DNA of 64,000 nucleotides, from the NCBI GenBank assembly GCA_947462335.1, contig OX381705.1, forward strand, positions 2,728,001-2,792,000, in the 5' to 3' direction. This document shows positions 8,721 through 19,649 of the stretch, one piece after another. The notes under the pieces were generated by a model. The model was not told where the DNA came from and did no database searches. It saw only the letters and a program-made list of their open reading frames with translations. The translations under genes were made by a program, and so were the position numbers. This stretch comes from Harmothoe impar (taxonomy: Eukaryota > Annelida > Polychaeta > Phyllodocida > Polynoidae). Every line of letters begins with the position of its first letter. Position 1 is the stretch's first letter.

Positions 8721-9219
8721 GTAACTTATACACAAACAAGTGAACTTGGTTTTTCAATCTCGTTACTTTGAATACAAAAATCCTCTGATACTTTGATTGA
8801 CAAAATGCTTCTGTCAAATAACGGCTGTGATAATAGTCTAGTATTTTATTCAATTGGTTTTTACTTCTTTATATTTTACAAACTGCAATTTAACAATAAT
8901 TTTACAACTCGTCACAGGGATACATAATATGGGTGATTTGTAAAATCAGCAATGCTGAAAATCATCCAAACTTTTTTTAGTCAAGTATTTTATGTGTTAT
9001 TAGTTGGTCAATGTCACGAATGCAATGCGAACATAAAGAAAAACTGTGATAAAAAATTGTAATTCACAAAATAATATAATAACACATGGCTGTTGTATAA
9101 GATTGATTTTATTGGACGAGAGAGGATACATCTTTGACCAATGATGAAAAAAAATGTAACTGTGATGCTCAAAAAGACTAATAAAGGTTAAATTGTCTCT
9201 TAAATTGTCTCTTAAAGAA
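8721..9219 (+). other. LINE 3' UTR
   Basis: A+T-rich sequence between the ORF2 stop and the right insertion boundary. In CR1/L2-type elements the 3' UTR holds the structure recognised by the reverse transcriptase; no particular hairpin is convincing by eye here. It ends in the short tandem repeat at 9187-9214. Confidence 0.7.
9187..9214 (+). repeat. 12 bp tandem repeat forming the LINE 3' tail
   Basis: TTAAATTGTCTC occurs twice in tandem with a partial third TTAA, directly before the right insertion boundary. Short tandem repeats in place of poly(A) are typical 3' ends of CR1/L2-type LINEs. Confidence 0.7.
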
Positions 9220-9960
9220 GATAATCAGTGAGGTAAACAATAACTTCACAATCTGCAAAGTAGAGTAAATCAATGTTATGCTTGTCCCTAAATAGATGTA
9301 TAGAATAACATCAATCCTAATATTGCATATGGCTGTGTCTCACAACCTTGGGCCAATGTCTTTGTCTATGACCGGGTGCCGTCTCTGACCGGGTGCCATC
9401 TCTGACCAGGTGCCGTCTCTGACCGGCTTGGCTTGATAAAGTCAAAATACCAACAGTAGGAGGCTAATTGTAATTACAATCACAATTATATAACAACCGC
9501 CATAACGTTTTACAAATCCTTATATATATGAGCATAATTCTTTTTAAAACACCTTTTTTCTGACACCTAGTCAGAGACGGCACCTGGTCAGAGATGGCAC
9601 CTGGTCAGAGACGGCACCCGGTCAGAGACAAAAACATTGGCTCAAGGTCGTGAGACAAAGCCATATCCTAATTCAAGTGACATACAGCTATATATTGATA
9701 CACCATTAAGCCCACTACCAGCCCACTATACACAAACCTTACTTGCGAACGATAATGTTGATATCAGTGGCAACTCTTACTCACCTATAAAGTAAGCAAA
9801 AACAAAACATGTACACACAGGTCACCAATGTAAAATTTCTTTCATCATGAATTGTCCTTGCAACTAAACCAATTCCAGTGAGTACATCAAATTATAGAAG
9901 TGAAACATTTGCAAGGATTGATTATCATTCCGACCCTAACTATTATCAAGAAAAACAACA
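9220..9960. repeat. Copy A of the segmental duplication, continued after the LINE
   Basis: From GATAATCAGTGAGG onward, this stretch matches copy B from about 18,851 to 19,260 (for example GTGAGGTAAACAATAACTTC in both). It is interrupted only by the palindromic element at 9330-9663, which copy B lacks. No gene is seen. Confidence 0.8.
9330..9663. mobile_element. 334 bp palindromic MITE with TA target duplication
   Basis: The ends are inverted repeats of about 30 bases (TGGCTGTGTCTCACAACCTT at the left; the right end reads TGGCTTTGTCTCACGACCTT on the other strand), flanked by TA on both sides (9328-9329, 9664-9665). Copy B (near 18,955) has a single TA and no element. Each arm also holds three near-perfect 17 bp direct repeats of the type GACCGGGTGCCGTCTCT, inverted between the arms. 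There is no coding capacity. TA duplications point to Tc1/mariner-type mobilisation (inference). Confidence 0.88.
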
Positions 9961-10049
9961 AAATCAACAATGCAGACAAGGATGCCATCTTGAAATAGTG
10001 TTTCAGGCTCCACTTTCCATGTTCGGTTACCTCTCCAAATGGAGTGTGC

Positions 10050-10106
10050 TTAAAGGCGCACTGAGCTCTGTACGCAAATGACGTCGTGGGTTCAGTGCGC
10101 CTTTAA
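10050..10106. mobile_element. 57 bp TTAA-flanked palindromic element
   Basis: It begins TTAAAGGCGCACTGA and ends with the exact reverse complement TCAGTGCGCCTTTAA, 15-base perfect inverted termini including TTAA. The form suits a very short piggyBac-type MITE. It could also be only a hairpin remnant, since just 27 bases lie between the arms. Confidence 0.55.
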
Positions 10107-10249
10107 CCCTTTATGGCCGAGCATCAACTACAGTTGATGCCATGTCAACGATAGTCACCTTAACTCTATGGGATCCAGGAACATTCCTGTAAAAATGCCC
10201 TGCCCCTAACAGCTGGCCTTTAATATTTTGGCCAACTTTGAAGGGTTAA
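10103..10249. mobile_element. TTAA-flanked MITE-like element abutting the previous one
   Basis: It starts TTAACCCTTTATGGCC and ends GGCCAACTTTGAAGGGTTAA, imperfect inverted termini bounded by TTAA. It shares the TTAA at 10,103-10,106 with the element on its left, so the two sit back to back. The TTAACCCTTTA end recurs at 14,510. Confidence 0.55.
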
Positions 10250-10489
10250 CTACAGCACTACGCACACGTATCAGAACAACTCACTGTCAATGTCAAAAGC
10301 CTACAGAGAAGAATAACCAGTGCATTAAGGAATTCCCATAAAAAAAACAGGAGCTTCAGAATGGTTTCATTTCATACTCACTTTTACACCATTTCCTCTG
10401 TAACTCCTGGGTATGCCGCATAGTCACTATTTAATACACGACCTAACGTTATTGGTACGATCCTATGACAGAATAGAAAAGGAAAAACA

Positions 10490-10519
10490 AAACGTACCAC
10501 CCGGGGGTGTGGTACGTTT
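10490..10519. repeat. 30-base perfect-arm palindrome
   Basis: AAACGTACCAC and GTGGTACGTTT form 11-base perfect arms around an 8-base G+C-rich loop. A weaker related motif (GTGTGGTACGCTTT) follows about 20 bases later, so this may be the end of a decayed inverted-repeat element. Confidence 0.6.
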
Positions 10520-10994
10520 CTGAGTACCAACCGGCCGTGTGGTACGCTTTTTTCTGCTCTAGACCAATCAGAAGCGAGCACAGTGGTCACGTGATCATAG
10601 ATCAATGGCGGCAATGTAAACAAACCTCTCGCCGATTTAAGAAAAAAACTCAACGACTTAAGATGCAAACTCGCCGATTTAAGAAGAAAATATGGTATGG
10701 GGTAGACAGTTGTCTTCTGGTCGTGTAATAAAGCCTTAATCTTATAAAGGCCTTATAAAGGCAGATGCACCGAGGGCTGGTACGCCCCATACGTGACCCC
10801 ACCATGCAATACTAGCTATGTATTATCTATTCACCTCACAAATACTCTGTATTGCTCCACCTGGCCACTGTCCAGCACTGACCATCCATTGTCAGCCTGA
10901 TTGCATGTTTACCTACCTGTATACCTAAAGATCACAGACACACGGGCCTGGATTAGAGGGACCGTGGTCTGGGCAGTACTGTTTGTACCAACTG

Positions 10995-11072
10995 ATGCTT
11001 TGGTACACTGGGTCCCTGTAATGTGCTGTACCCCTTGGTACACTGGGTCCCTGTGATGTGTTGTACCACTGG
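10995..11072. repeat. Two-copy 38 bp tandem repeat
   Basis: TTGGTACACTGGGTCCCTGT occurs twice, each followed by a near-identical AATGTGCTGTACC / GATGTGTTGTACC tail. A simple local duplication. Confidence 0.6.
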
Positions 11073-11399
11073 TGACTTCTAAACCACTGGTCTGTACATG
11101 CATGTCCTACATTCTCAGGTATAAAGCCAATATAGAACCACTACATTAAGGGCCTTAGTACTATCAGGGTATAAGAGCAAATGCACGGGAAGTACAAGGT
11201 TGGAGGGATATGATGGCTAAGGACAGATTTCATCTGATGCTCATTGTGTTTCATTGTGGTACTTTCCATGGTCAATGTTTGAGACTAGATTAATTGTGTA
11301 ACCATGAGATATACAACTTTGATCAATAGAAAAGGCTGTTTGCATTCTAGGAAGAAGAAGCATACCTGGTGTCAATTCTCAACCTTTGGCCAAATTAAT

Positions 11400-11650
11400 A
11401 AGATTACAGTAGTATGGTCTTGATGAACTGCTTTCTGTCTGTCTGTTTCTGACTTGTTCTTTTATTGTACTTTCCGGTTTAATATAATTATCGCATCTTT
11501 CAGCCTCAACACACACAGACTGCGTGAAGGGGCCTGCTGAGTGTGGGGGGTGGGGGGGGGGATTGTCTGTGAGAACATTAAGGGGATTGGCAGTTGTAGA
11601 AATGTCAACACCAGGAGGGGAATACCCAACAGGCAGAGAAAGTTGATGTT
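11400..11650. repeat. Copy A segment matching 19,410-19,640 of copy B
   Basis: Shared blocks include CATTAAGGGGATTGG and GAAATGTCAACACCAGGAGG in the same order and spacing, showing that the A/B duplication continues here. A G-rich run (about 11,543-11,570) is expanded in A compared with B. Confidence 0.8.
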
Positions 11651-13140
11651 TACAACTATGTCAACTTACAACTCTGAGCTAAATCAAAATTCCACTGTAT
11701 TTGTCAGTACTGTTTCAGAGGGCAACTTCTTTGTTGGGTATATTTTAACTTAAACCATATATTCACAGTTGGCACAGAAATGATTGACCATTGCCGACGT
11801 TAATTAACCAGATACCAACGTTTTGTTTGATACGATGGGTATCTACTGGAATATAGCCAGAGAATTAATAATATAGCTAAAGGAGATCTGAAGAAGGGCA
11901 ATCAGTACAACCACCTGAATCGTTGTGTGTTTGCAACTAACCAACTGTACCATCTGTTGATTATATTCAATACAAGCATAAAATAAATTAACTAATTTCC
12001 TAACATTCTGCATTACCGCTTAGGAAAGCTACCACAGGCACAATAGTCAGCAATGAAGATGTATGCCATCAGGGACACTATGGTATGGGACTGAAGAAGG
12101 CAGCAGTGCTCTGGTAGCAGGCAGGCAGCACACTTTGGGTGGCTAATCTTCTCCCTGATTGCCCCGGTAGTCTGTGGCAGTGCCTGCAGAACGGGACAGC
12201 TGTAAACACAGCCTCATGGGGATTGATCGGAGACAGAGACAAGTCACTGCAGCCAATTAGGGCCTGATATAATCTGATGACTCATTCATGCAGATACCTA
12301 AATTCCACTAATCTGCAGCAATGTATGGCAAACTTGTCCTAACTCTATGGAGCACAGTAGATCACAAACCTACCTCACCAGTTTTGGGACACATGACCAC
12401 ATGGAATAGGTATGCTTCAAAAAGGGGCTTTTCTACCTAAGCACCTGGGAGTCATGGTGGTGGACCCAGGTGTTTGGATCTGAGGGGAATCACTTTTAAT
12501 GGTCGTTCTTCCAACTGTTAATACATCAACATATTGACATGTTGACACCCTTACATATTTCTGAGTCCTGACAACTTTGTTCTGTGAATGTACATCTTCA
12601 GATGATCGTACCTCAGTGGAATTTAGCTATCAGTGCCTCGTTTCCTTAGCTGATAGTGTGGCTAGAAGTTACAAAGTCCATTATTGACTGAATCTATCTG
12701 AGCCAGTAGAAGCCATTAGACGATCCTTTAGATCTGTCTGTAATGGTGTTTGGCATCTTGTATGGATGGACCATGTATACATCTAGTGGCTTATATAGAT
12801 ATCCCAGGCCTTATCCCTCAAGATTAATTGAGTTATTTACTTAAATAGAAGATATGGGGACTTTTGCACTTAAGGTCTCATAGAGTGGTACAGAGTTATT
12901 TGCTAAGGCTAAGGTCTGTCTCTGTGTGATATTTTATGCCTAACCCTCCTGTACATGCAGACTGAGTGAAACCTGCTCACAGCTACTGCTGTGTCACCTG
13001 TATTGGCTCTTCTAGGAGGAATCCTAGGCAGATAACATTGCAATGTTACTGAGGGCTGCTTCTGGGAAATTTCAGGAGTATTACTCCGAGGATGAGGTAA
13101 TGAGGGGAAGGTGGTTGGGGCCTTGGAACCTGATAGAATT
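11650..13140. other. Stretch without recognisable genes
   Basis: I see no supported coding region, RNA gene or clear terminal repeats here. Short open frames occur but have no recognisable protein features. It lies between two A/B-homologous blocks, and I could not trace a clear counterpart in copy B by eye. Confidence 0.5.
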
Positions 13141-13149
13141 AGAACCCAA

Positions 13150-13610
13150 GGATTCTCCTGTCCCATTTATAATGTTTGTTCAGTGAAATTACTTTTTCCC
13201 AGTTCTAATCTCCCACAGGGCTTGAAACCAGGTCAGGTTTGAAAGAAGTCTTTTTTTTATCATATCAAAATATAGAAGTATGCAATGCACACCTAGAACA
13301 GATGATGCAATTTGTATTCAAGAAGTATTTCTATTTGCTTTAATAAATGAGCCACTAGTTCCATCCTCACGAGTCTTGTTCATTTTGAGTCTTTCATGAG
13401 CTAAATCTGAGTAGTGTAGGTGGACTGATCCATATCAGCTTAGCCAAAAAGCATTAGGTAAACAAATGAAACGAATAAAATAATAAAAAGAAATGTTAAT
13501 CAAATGAGGAGGCCTGATCAGCTGAAAGAGGAAATTCTGTTTGGAACTGAGAAGGTAAACATCATCAGACTAAAACCGTTTTTAGCTTTCTTAAGTTTAC
13601 ATTACTTTTT
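13150..13610. repeat. Copy A segment matching 22,930-23,430 of copy B
   Basis: Shared blocks include CCATTTATAATGTTTGTTCA and AAAAAGAAATGTTAATCAAA with AATGAGGAGGCCTGATCA, in the same order as in copy B. A piece of the same block (CCAGTTCTAATCTCCCACTG) also recurs alone near 26,570. Confidence 0.8.
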
Positions 13611-14509
13611 ATTTTCTGTAATACCATCATCCCATGACAATTAGGAGAGGCCTGTTTGGCTCCATATTATTCTGCACCCTTCTACTCTGCTTTTCCTTAT
13701 CATACATCAGGACATCTTGCCATTCTACCCACCTTCAAGTGTACAAATAACTAGCAGGAGATTGCCCACCAATGTTTATGACAGAATACCAAAGACTAGG
13801 TGTAGTGTAGTTTTATTACACTGCTGGGTGTGGCTGAACATTGCCTGATGGTTTAATTCATGTTCATAGATATTGTTGTTTGAAGTATGTGTCATAAGAT
13901 GGTCAATGCTGAGACATATCTTTTGTTAGTCCACAATTACACTATATGTTTACTGACTATTTATGCAGCCATGTATTCAGCCAAATCTGCCTTCAACTGC
14001 CTTTCGCCGGGACTATCCCACTGATGACTCAATTTTGTCTGATTTATCCAGGCGCTACTTATAAATACTTTCCTGGGTTATCAACTACTTGTAAGTCCAC
14101 AATCATTGCGAGTTCAAAGGATTGACTTTTCCTGATTAGAATGCTCTTGTAATACCTTGGTTGCAATGGTGGGTTTCGTAAGAGGAGCTCTTTAGCAACA
14201 TCTAAGTATCAGTTTGATCATGTATATTTGTAAATGGTATTGATGAATGCTACGATGTTAGGATGCAGATAATGCACTACACGATTCTACTTACTTCTAC
14301 GTAGTGGAAACCCATATATCTTAATGTCTTTTGAGAAATTGATGATTGGATATCCAGAGGAGATATCTAATACAGTATTCATCCTCAATAATAACATCTC
14401 AGGGTGTGTGCAGAATTCTAATCTCCCAAAGTGAAGCGAGCAGAAACCCCACAGCTGTGACTGTCGGTTTACTTCTGCTAATCTGCTAATTCTATTATCA
14501 AGAAGCACA

Positions 14510-14701
14510 TTAACCCTTTAAGGCCGGCATCATGCCTTAATGCACTGCAGCATCATGCCCTTAGTCGTTATGATGAGTAAACTCCCTGACCCTACAGGGT
14601 AGGGACACTTCTACAGGATCAGCATGATGCACCAATGCAGCACCGTCAATTTAGTCGCAAGGGCTGCATTCATGCATCATAACAGCAAACATAACCTTTA
14701 A
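14510..14701. mobile_element. MITE-like element of a GCATGATGCA family
   Basis: It starts TTAACCCTTTAAGGCC and contains repeated and inverted GCATCATGC / GCATGATGCA motifs around AATGCAGC. Related sequences lie at about 21,140-21,310 and 23,745-23,935, the last ending CCCTTAAAGGGTAA, the inverted form of this start. The right end here (ACCTTTAA) is degenerate. TTAA at the ends suggests piggyBac-type mobilisation, which is inference. Confidence 0.5.
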
Positions 14702-14938
14702 AGCAACATCTGTCCTTAAACAGTTGGTACAATCCAGGATGCCGTACGCATCAAGCTCAGGTTCCTTATCCAAGCTAATCTCTCCCCGAGGCTGTGAGTG
14801 ATTGGATTTGAGAGTTTCCCTAAATACGCTGGTGTTGGCCTGCTTATCTGTTGAACATAGTCAAATAGCAAAGCAGCTTCCACTGTTTGTAATGTCTGAG
14901 AGGATTTCTATGCAGCAAAGTTATACCCACACAGTCAA

Positions 14939-15100
14939 AAAAGATTATCTTATTTTGATAGAATGAGATAAATAAACTCGCCTGGCAGACAAATGACTAG
15001 TTTTGAGAAAATATATTTTCTTAAAACTGCCGAAACTAGTCATTTGTCCACAAGTCAAATTCATTCATCTTACTTTCTTGAAATGAGGTACTTACTTTTG
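14939..15100. repeat. Inverted-repeat element with A+T-rich loop
   Basis: GACAAATGACTAGTTT (about 14,989) and AAACTAGTCATTTGTC (about 15,033) form a near-perfect palindrome around AAAATATATTTT. Weaker inverted similarity extends outward on both sides. One arm alone recurs in copy B near 28,615-28,665 (CAGACAAATGACTACGTTT). Confidence 0.6.
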
Positions 15101-15635
15101 GCTGCGCATTTATTATATTTCTGAGGTCAGATTTCTCAAACCCAATAGACTAGTGTGCACTTATGTAAGACTTATGACAAGTATAATGAGGTGAAAACAG
15201 CCTTGACCTCAGCCTTGCTTTACACTAATCCCTTCCACATCTCTATCATCTTTCTAAATTGGATCTAATTTTAGAAGATGGGATCAGAGAGAAGACATTT
15301 CAATAGGCATCTTAAATGGGTTCTGACACAGCAGACATGAACAGACAAACTTAATTATCTGAGGAGGGGAATGGGGAAAAATCAAACATGATTGATTTGT
15401 GCTAAATGATTAAGTTTGGTGAGACCACAAGCTGTGACACCTAACATCAGTTAAATCAGTCAGAGGCAGCTTCCACTGAGTGTGAATTTAAGCGTTACAT
15501 GTTCTGTTTTGTATTCATGACCTAGATTCTTCTCATCTCACAAGAGTACTCCACTCTAGAGCCAGCAAACGACCTTTATTAGCTCTCTGCTATAATCATG
15601 CCAAGATTACAAATCTCATCTGGGAATCTTGATAA
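15101..15635. other. Stretch without recognisable genes before copy B
   Basis: No supported coding region or terminal repeat. It ends where the homology of copy B to copy A begins. Confidence 0.5.
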
Positions 15636-18600
15636 TTATGACAAGTATATCACATTTCTCCTCAATGGCATGGTATTCCTTTGTTAAAACCAGAGGACAG
15701 GCCGTACATGAATTTGGCTTCTTTCCGCTGTAGTGCCCTATGTCTGACAAATGGCTATAGTGGACATAGACTTGACCAGCCTGTACTAAGATTGCAACTT
15801 GTAGCACCAAATGGCCAGCAGAGTACAGGGGCTTCACTACTGCTGCAGAGGGACTGTCCTGACTTCAGCTAAATGCACCATACAACAGGACATCCTGGTT
15901 CCTCAATTCAATAAGTATCAGGAAGGAAGAGCCTTTCTGTGTCCACTCAGCCGGCCGTGTCTGGAGATTGTAAAAAACGTGCTACCTACTCCCTGATGTC
16001 CGCTGCCACCTTTTTATGCTGCTGGTAATATGTCAGTGTTATATAACCTACAGCACCAAATAACCCACAGCACAAATTGGCTACTTTTACTGCTCCACAA
16101 GGACTGCCTTAACTTGAGATGAATGTTCCATACAATAAGGCAACCTGGTTCCGCAATGCAATAAGTATTAGGAAGGAAGAGATTTTCTGTGTCCACTGGT
16201 CTGTCTAGAGGTGGTGAAGAATGGGCTATCCACTGGCCAATGTTTCCCAATGTCTGTCTACTACCTCTTTAAGTCAGTTGAAGCATGTCAGCTTTAGATC
16301 GTCTCTCAGTTGGCAGGTTCTCCCAGCTTTTGATTTCAGCAGGTAGGACGCTGTCAGAAACCACCACAGGGTGTATTATATAGAGTGATGAACCTGTCAG
16401 GGGCATCTGCAGATGTAGCACTGAGTGATGGCGGATGGAAAGGGGTTAGGATGAGGGATGGAGGGGCAGCAATGGACAAGAGTTGACATGAGGAAGGAAA
16501 GAAGCAGGAAATACTGGAAGGAAAACAGTAACAAAAGCAGTAAGAAAGGGGTGGCAGAAGGAATAAGGCAACAAAGAAATGGAGGAGGAATAACTGAAGC
16601 AAGGCCAATAGGAAGATATGAATGATGACCGAGAACAGCAAAGTGATGGGAATCTGGATAGAGAAAAGTGTGAGACTAATGGTGGGGGGTTCAAAAGACA
16701 ATATTCACTTTTTCCCACATACATCAGGCTCAGTCAATGTTTGTAGAGGGTGAGGTCAATGAGACTAAGATGGAGGAACATGTTCCTCAGGTTCCACCCT
16801 GCCTGATCTATTACTACAGTGAAGGTGGTAAATATCACAGAGAGGCAGCCAATAGTTAGGATCATAGGATCTCTGGTTTGACGACAGTAATCCACCCACT
16901 AATACTTTCTTCTTTTTCAGCTTCAAGCGGCCCCATGGCTCATGCCTCATTTTTCCCAATAGAGACAAGGTGCAGCATTATGTTTCATTAAATCCCAAGG
17001 TAGAGAAGTAATATTGGGTGTGGTCCATTCTACCCTGTATGCTTTACAATGCCACCTGTTGGCTCATTCATGTATGAATGATGTAAACAGGATTTGCAAA
17101 CCACATTAGCTGCTCATGTAATGGTGCTGTCAGACTGTTATGTAGGCAGCCACTTCTTCTCAGTACTTTTGCTTTGAGGATATCACTGAGGTGGAAAAGG
17201 TCGTGACTTCACACACCTTTAGTGTGCCACTTAGTTGGTGAGACCGCCAAACAGAGCTGCTCACAGAGCAGCTATTTATTTACCATGCACTCCCTTCATG
17301 TCCACCAGCAGTGTATACATGTGGTTGCCCCTGTACAGCACATGTCCTGTGTGCAGGATGTGAGAGCAGCTCACCGTCCATGTACAACTCACAGTTAGTC
17401 ACCCTTATTGGGTGCAAGGAAGGGTAACTGAGTGGGCGGAGCAGTGAGGGGGAGGGGGTGGCATCTGGATGACAAGTTACGTAAGTTTGTGAGGAAGCGA
17501 TATATAAACAAATGTCAATTTTCAATGATACCGTCTCTGATGCATTTCACGAGTTGGGGCTGTGGCAGTATCCAACAAAGCTGCAGGCAATATTCATTCT
17601 CCTTAGCCAATCTGTAGTGGTCCCTTTAAACATGCAATCCTGGTTATATGAGAGGTCTCACATATTACTTATTACCCCACTATTAAGTACTGGGTTTGCT
17701 AATACGAGGATAACATCTTGCTCTATTCCCCTAATAGATGCCTTTGTTAAATCTTTCTTAATATGTAAATGTCATTTGTTTAGGTTTACGCAGCATATTA
17801 CCTTTGGAACCTAAGGGTTGGGTATTCTGGGCATGCAGAAAGGATTTCATATCCAATTCTGATATTTCTCAGTTCTCTCTATTGGTGCACACAAGTATCA
17901 TTCACGAGCTTTCATTCACAACAAGGCACTCATGTTCCTTGTGAGAGCATGCAATTTGATGACTAATGAAATATTCAAAAGGAATAGAAATTGGATGCTG
18001 GGTTTGTCATTATGAGAATGATATATATGGCTTGAGGAGTTCTTATCTTTATTATCTGTGCATGCATATGGTCTAAAAAGGTTACTGAATCTGATCCTTA
18101 TCATACTACATATTGATGTGCAGAGAGTATCATTCACCAACCCACATTTACAAACTGGGGTTTCATCTTCCTTCTACCTTCCTGCCCCTAAACAATGCTA
18201 AATCAATGTTCTCATTTGTTTGTCTGACCTAGTTTAATATCAGGCACTTAATACCCTTACACCATGAGAGCTACGGTCCCAGTCTTATGATGAAACCTAC
18301 CCCTGAAAGAGGAGCAAGCTTTGTCAGCTCTTTGTTTGTTCTCCATGACAATTGCAGCATTCAAGACAATTGGTGCGTACAATAAGCATATCTCCCATTA
18401 TTTGGCGACACTCTGCACTGCTTGTACACTCTAATCTAGGTTTTAAGGTAAAATTTTCTAGCAGAAAGATATGTAGTTAGTGGAGCTAGAGTGAAATGCT
18501 ATTCCAGTAGGCTTTGATTTTTTGATTGTATATATGTACCATCATTTTTGGGTTGTTTTGATAAATATGTCTATCAATTTGTCAAGTGATAATTCATTTC

Positions 18601-19260
18601 CAAAATGTCAGCTGATGCTGAGTAAAGTTTGACCGCAGTATTTTACCAGGAGCTTTTTATGGAGGGGATTTCTCCAGACCACACGCAGAAATCTTTGTGA
18701 CATTTGTGATATACCAAATGTGACCCTATTGAGAAGGATTTACAACATCTGGGATATATGTGAGGTGAATTTATACATGGAAATAAATATCTGTTAAATT
18801 AATCAGGGCATAGCCAGCATTTGTTCTAGAATGGCATGGAAGTCACAATGTGATAAACAGTGAGGTAAACAATAACTTCACAGCCTGCACAGTAGAGAAA
18901 ATCATTGTTATGATTGTCCTCAAATAGAACTACATCAACACTAATATCACATATCATTTTTCAAGTGACACGAAGCTGTACAATAATACACCATTACGTC
19001 CAGGACAAGCTCACTATACACTAACCATACTTGTGAAGGATAATGCTGTGATTGTTGTTGACATCAGCGGAAGCTCTTACTCACCTATAAAGTAGGCAAA
19101 AACAAAACATGTACATACAGGTCACTCATCTAGAATTCCTTTCATCATAAATTGTCCTTGCAACTTAGCCAACACCAATGAGTACATCACATTATAGAAG
19201 TGAAACATTTACAAGGGATTGATTATCATCCTGACCCTAACTATTATCGAAAAAAAACCA
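15636..19260. repeat. Copy B of the long segmental duplication, left part
   Basis: Homologous to 625-2949 and 9220-9960 of copy A, with both the LINE and the 9330-9663 element absent. That makes it a natural empty-site reference. Relative to A it has an extra segment of roughly 680 bases at 17,155-17,845. No gene is seen; short frames conserved between copies lie in generally conserved DNA. Confidence 0.85.
17155..17845. other. Copy B-specific insertion carrying a module of the right-hand repeat array
   Basis: Copy A runs directly from GTAGGCAACCA to TCTCATATCCAATTCTGATA (about 1845-1880), while copy B has about 680 extra bases between the matching points. The insert includes a module (17,165-17,330) related to the one found twice in each 7.5 kb unit right of the minisatellite. 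It also includes one arm (about 17,510-17,590) of the palindromic element seen complete at 20,819-20,966. Confidence 0.6.
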
Positions 19261-19409
19261 TAAAATCTGAAATAATGCTTACTTAGTGGTCTCAGCAGTA
19301 TTGGTATGTTTATTCATATTTCAATTATTTCTAGAGGTCCAAAGGATGGTAAAACCCTTTAATAAATGACAGCAATCCTGTCCATGATATAATGCAGATA
19401 CAAGGTCTG

Positions 19410-19640
19410 TAGTATGGTCAAGATAAACTACTGTCTGTCTGTCTGTCTCTAACTTGTTCTTTTGCTTTACTTCCCAGTTTAATATAATTATCACATCTTT
19501 CAGCTCTCTCAGCCTTACCTCACACAGACTGTGTGAAGGGGACTACAGATGGAGGGATTGTCTGTGAGGACATTAAGGGGATTGGTAGTTGTAGAAATGT
19601 CAACACCAGGAGGGGAATACCCCGCAGGCTGGGGAAGCTA
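19410..19640. repeat. Copy B segment matching 11,400-11,650 of copy A
   Basis: Contains the shared CATTAAGGGGATTGG and GAAATGTCAACACCAGGAGG blocks; the G-rich run of copy A is much shorter here. Confidence 0.8.
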
Positions 19641-19649
19641 GTGTCTATA

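Larger units (their letters stand above)
2950..9219 (+). mobile_element. Full-length LINE (non-LTR retrotransposon) with two ORFs, ORF1 carrying a NADAR domain
   Basis: The boundaries come from copy B of the duplication. There the empty site reads AATGTGATAAACAGTGAGG (from about 18,847), while here the left flank ends AATGTGAT and the right flank resumes GATAATCAGTGAGG. The target duplication is therefore very short (GAT) or absent. The element has a 5' UTR of about 200-260 bases, ORF1 (3213-4838), a long inter-ORF region of about 1 kb, ORF2 (5856-8720), a 0.5 kb 3' UTR, and a 12 bp tandem-repeat tail instead of poly(A). The RT type and the repeat tail suggest the Jockey/CR1/L2 group. ORF2 is fully open, so the insertion is young. 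One uncertainty is the start of ORF1. Confidence 0.92.
9960..11390. other. Copy A-specific stretch with several small palindromic elements
   Basis: Copy B has only about 150 unrelated-looking bases at the corresponding place, so this is an insertion in A or a deletion in B. Within it are two abutting TTAA-flanked elements (10,050-10,249), a 30-base palindrome (10,490-10,519), three CGCCGATTTAAGAA-like units (about 10,630-10,690) and a 38-base tandem duplication (about 10,995-11,070). No gene is recognised. Confidence 0.5.
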
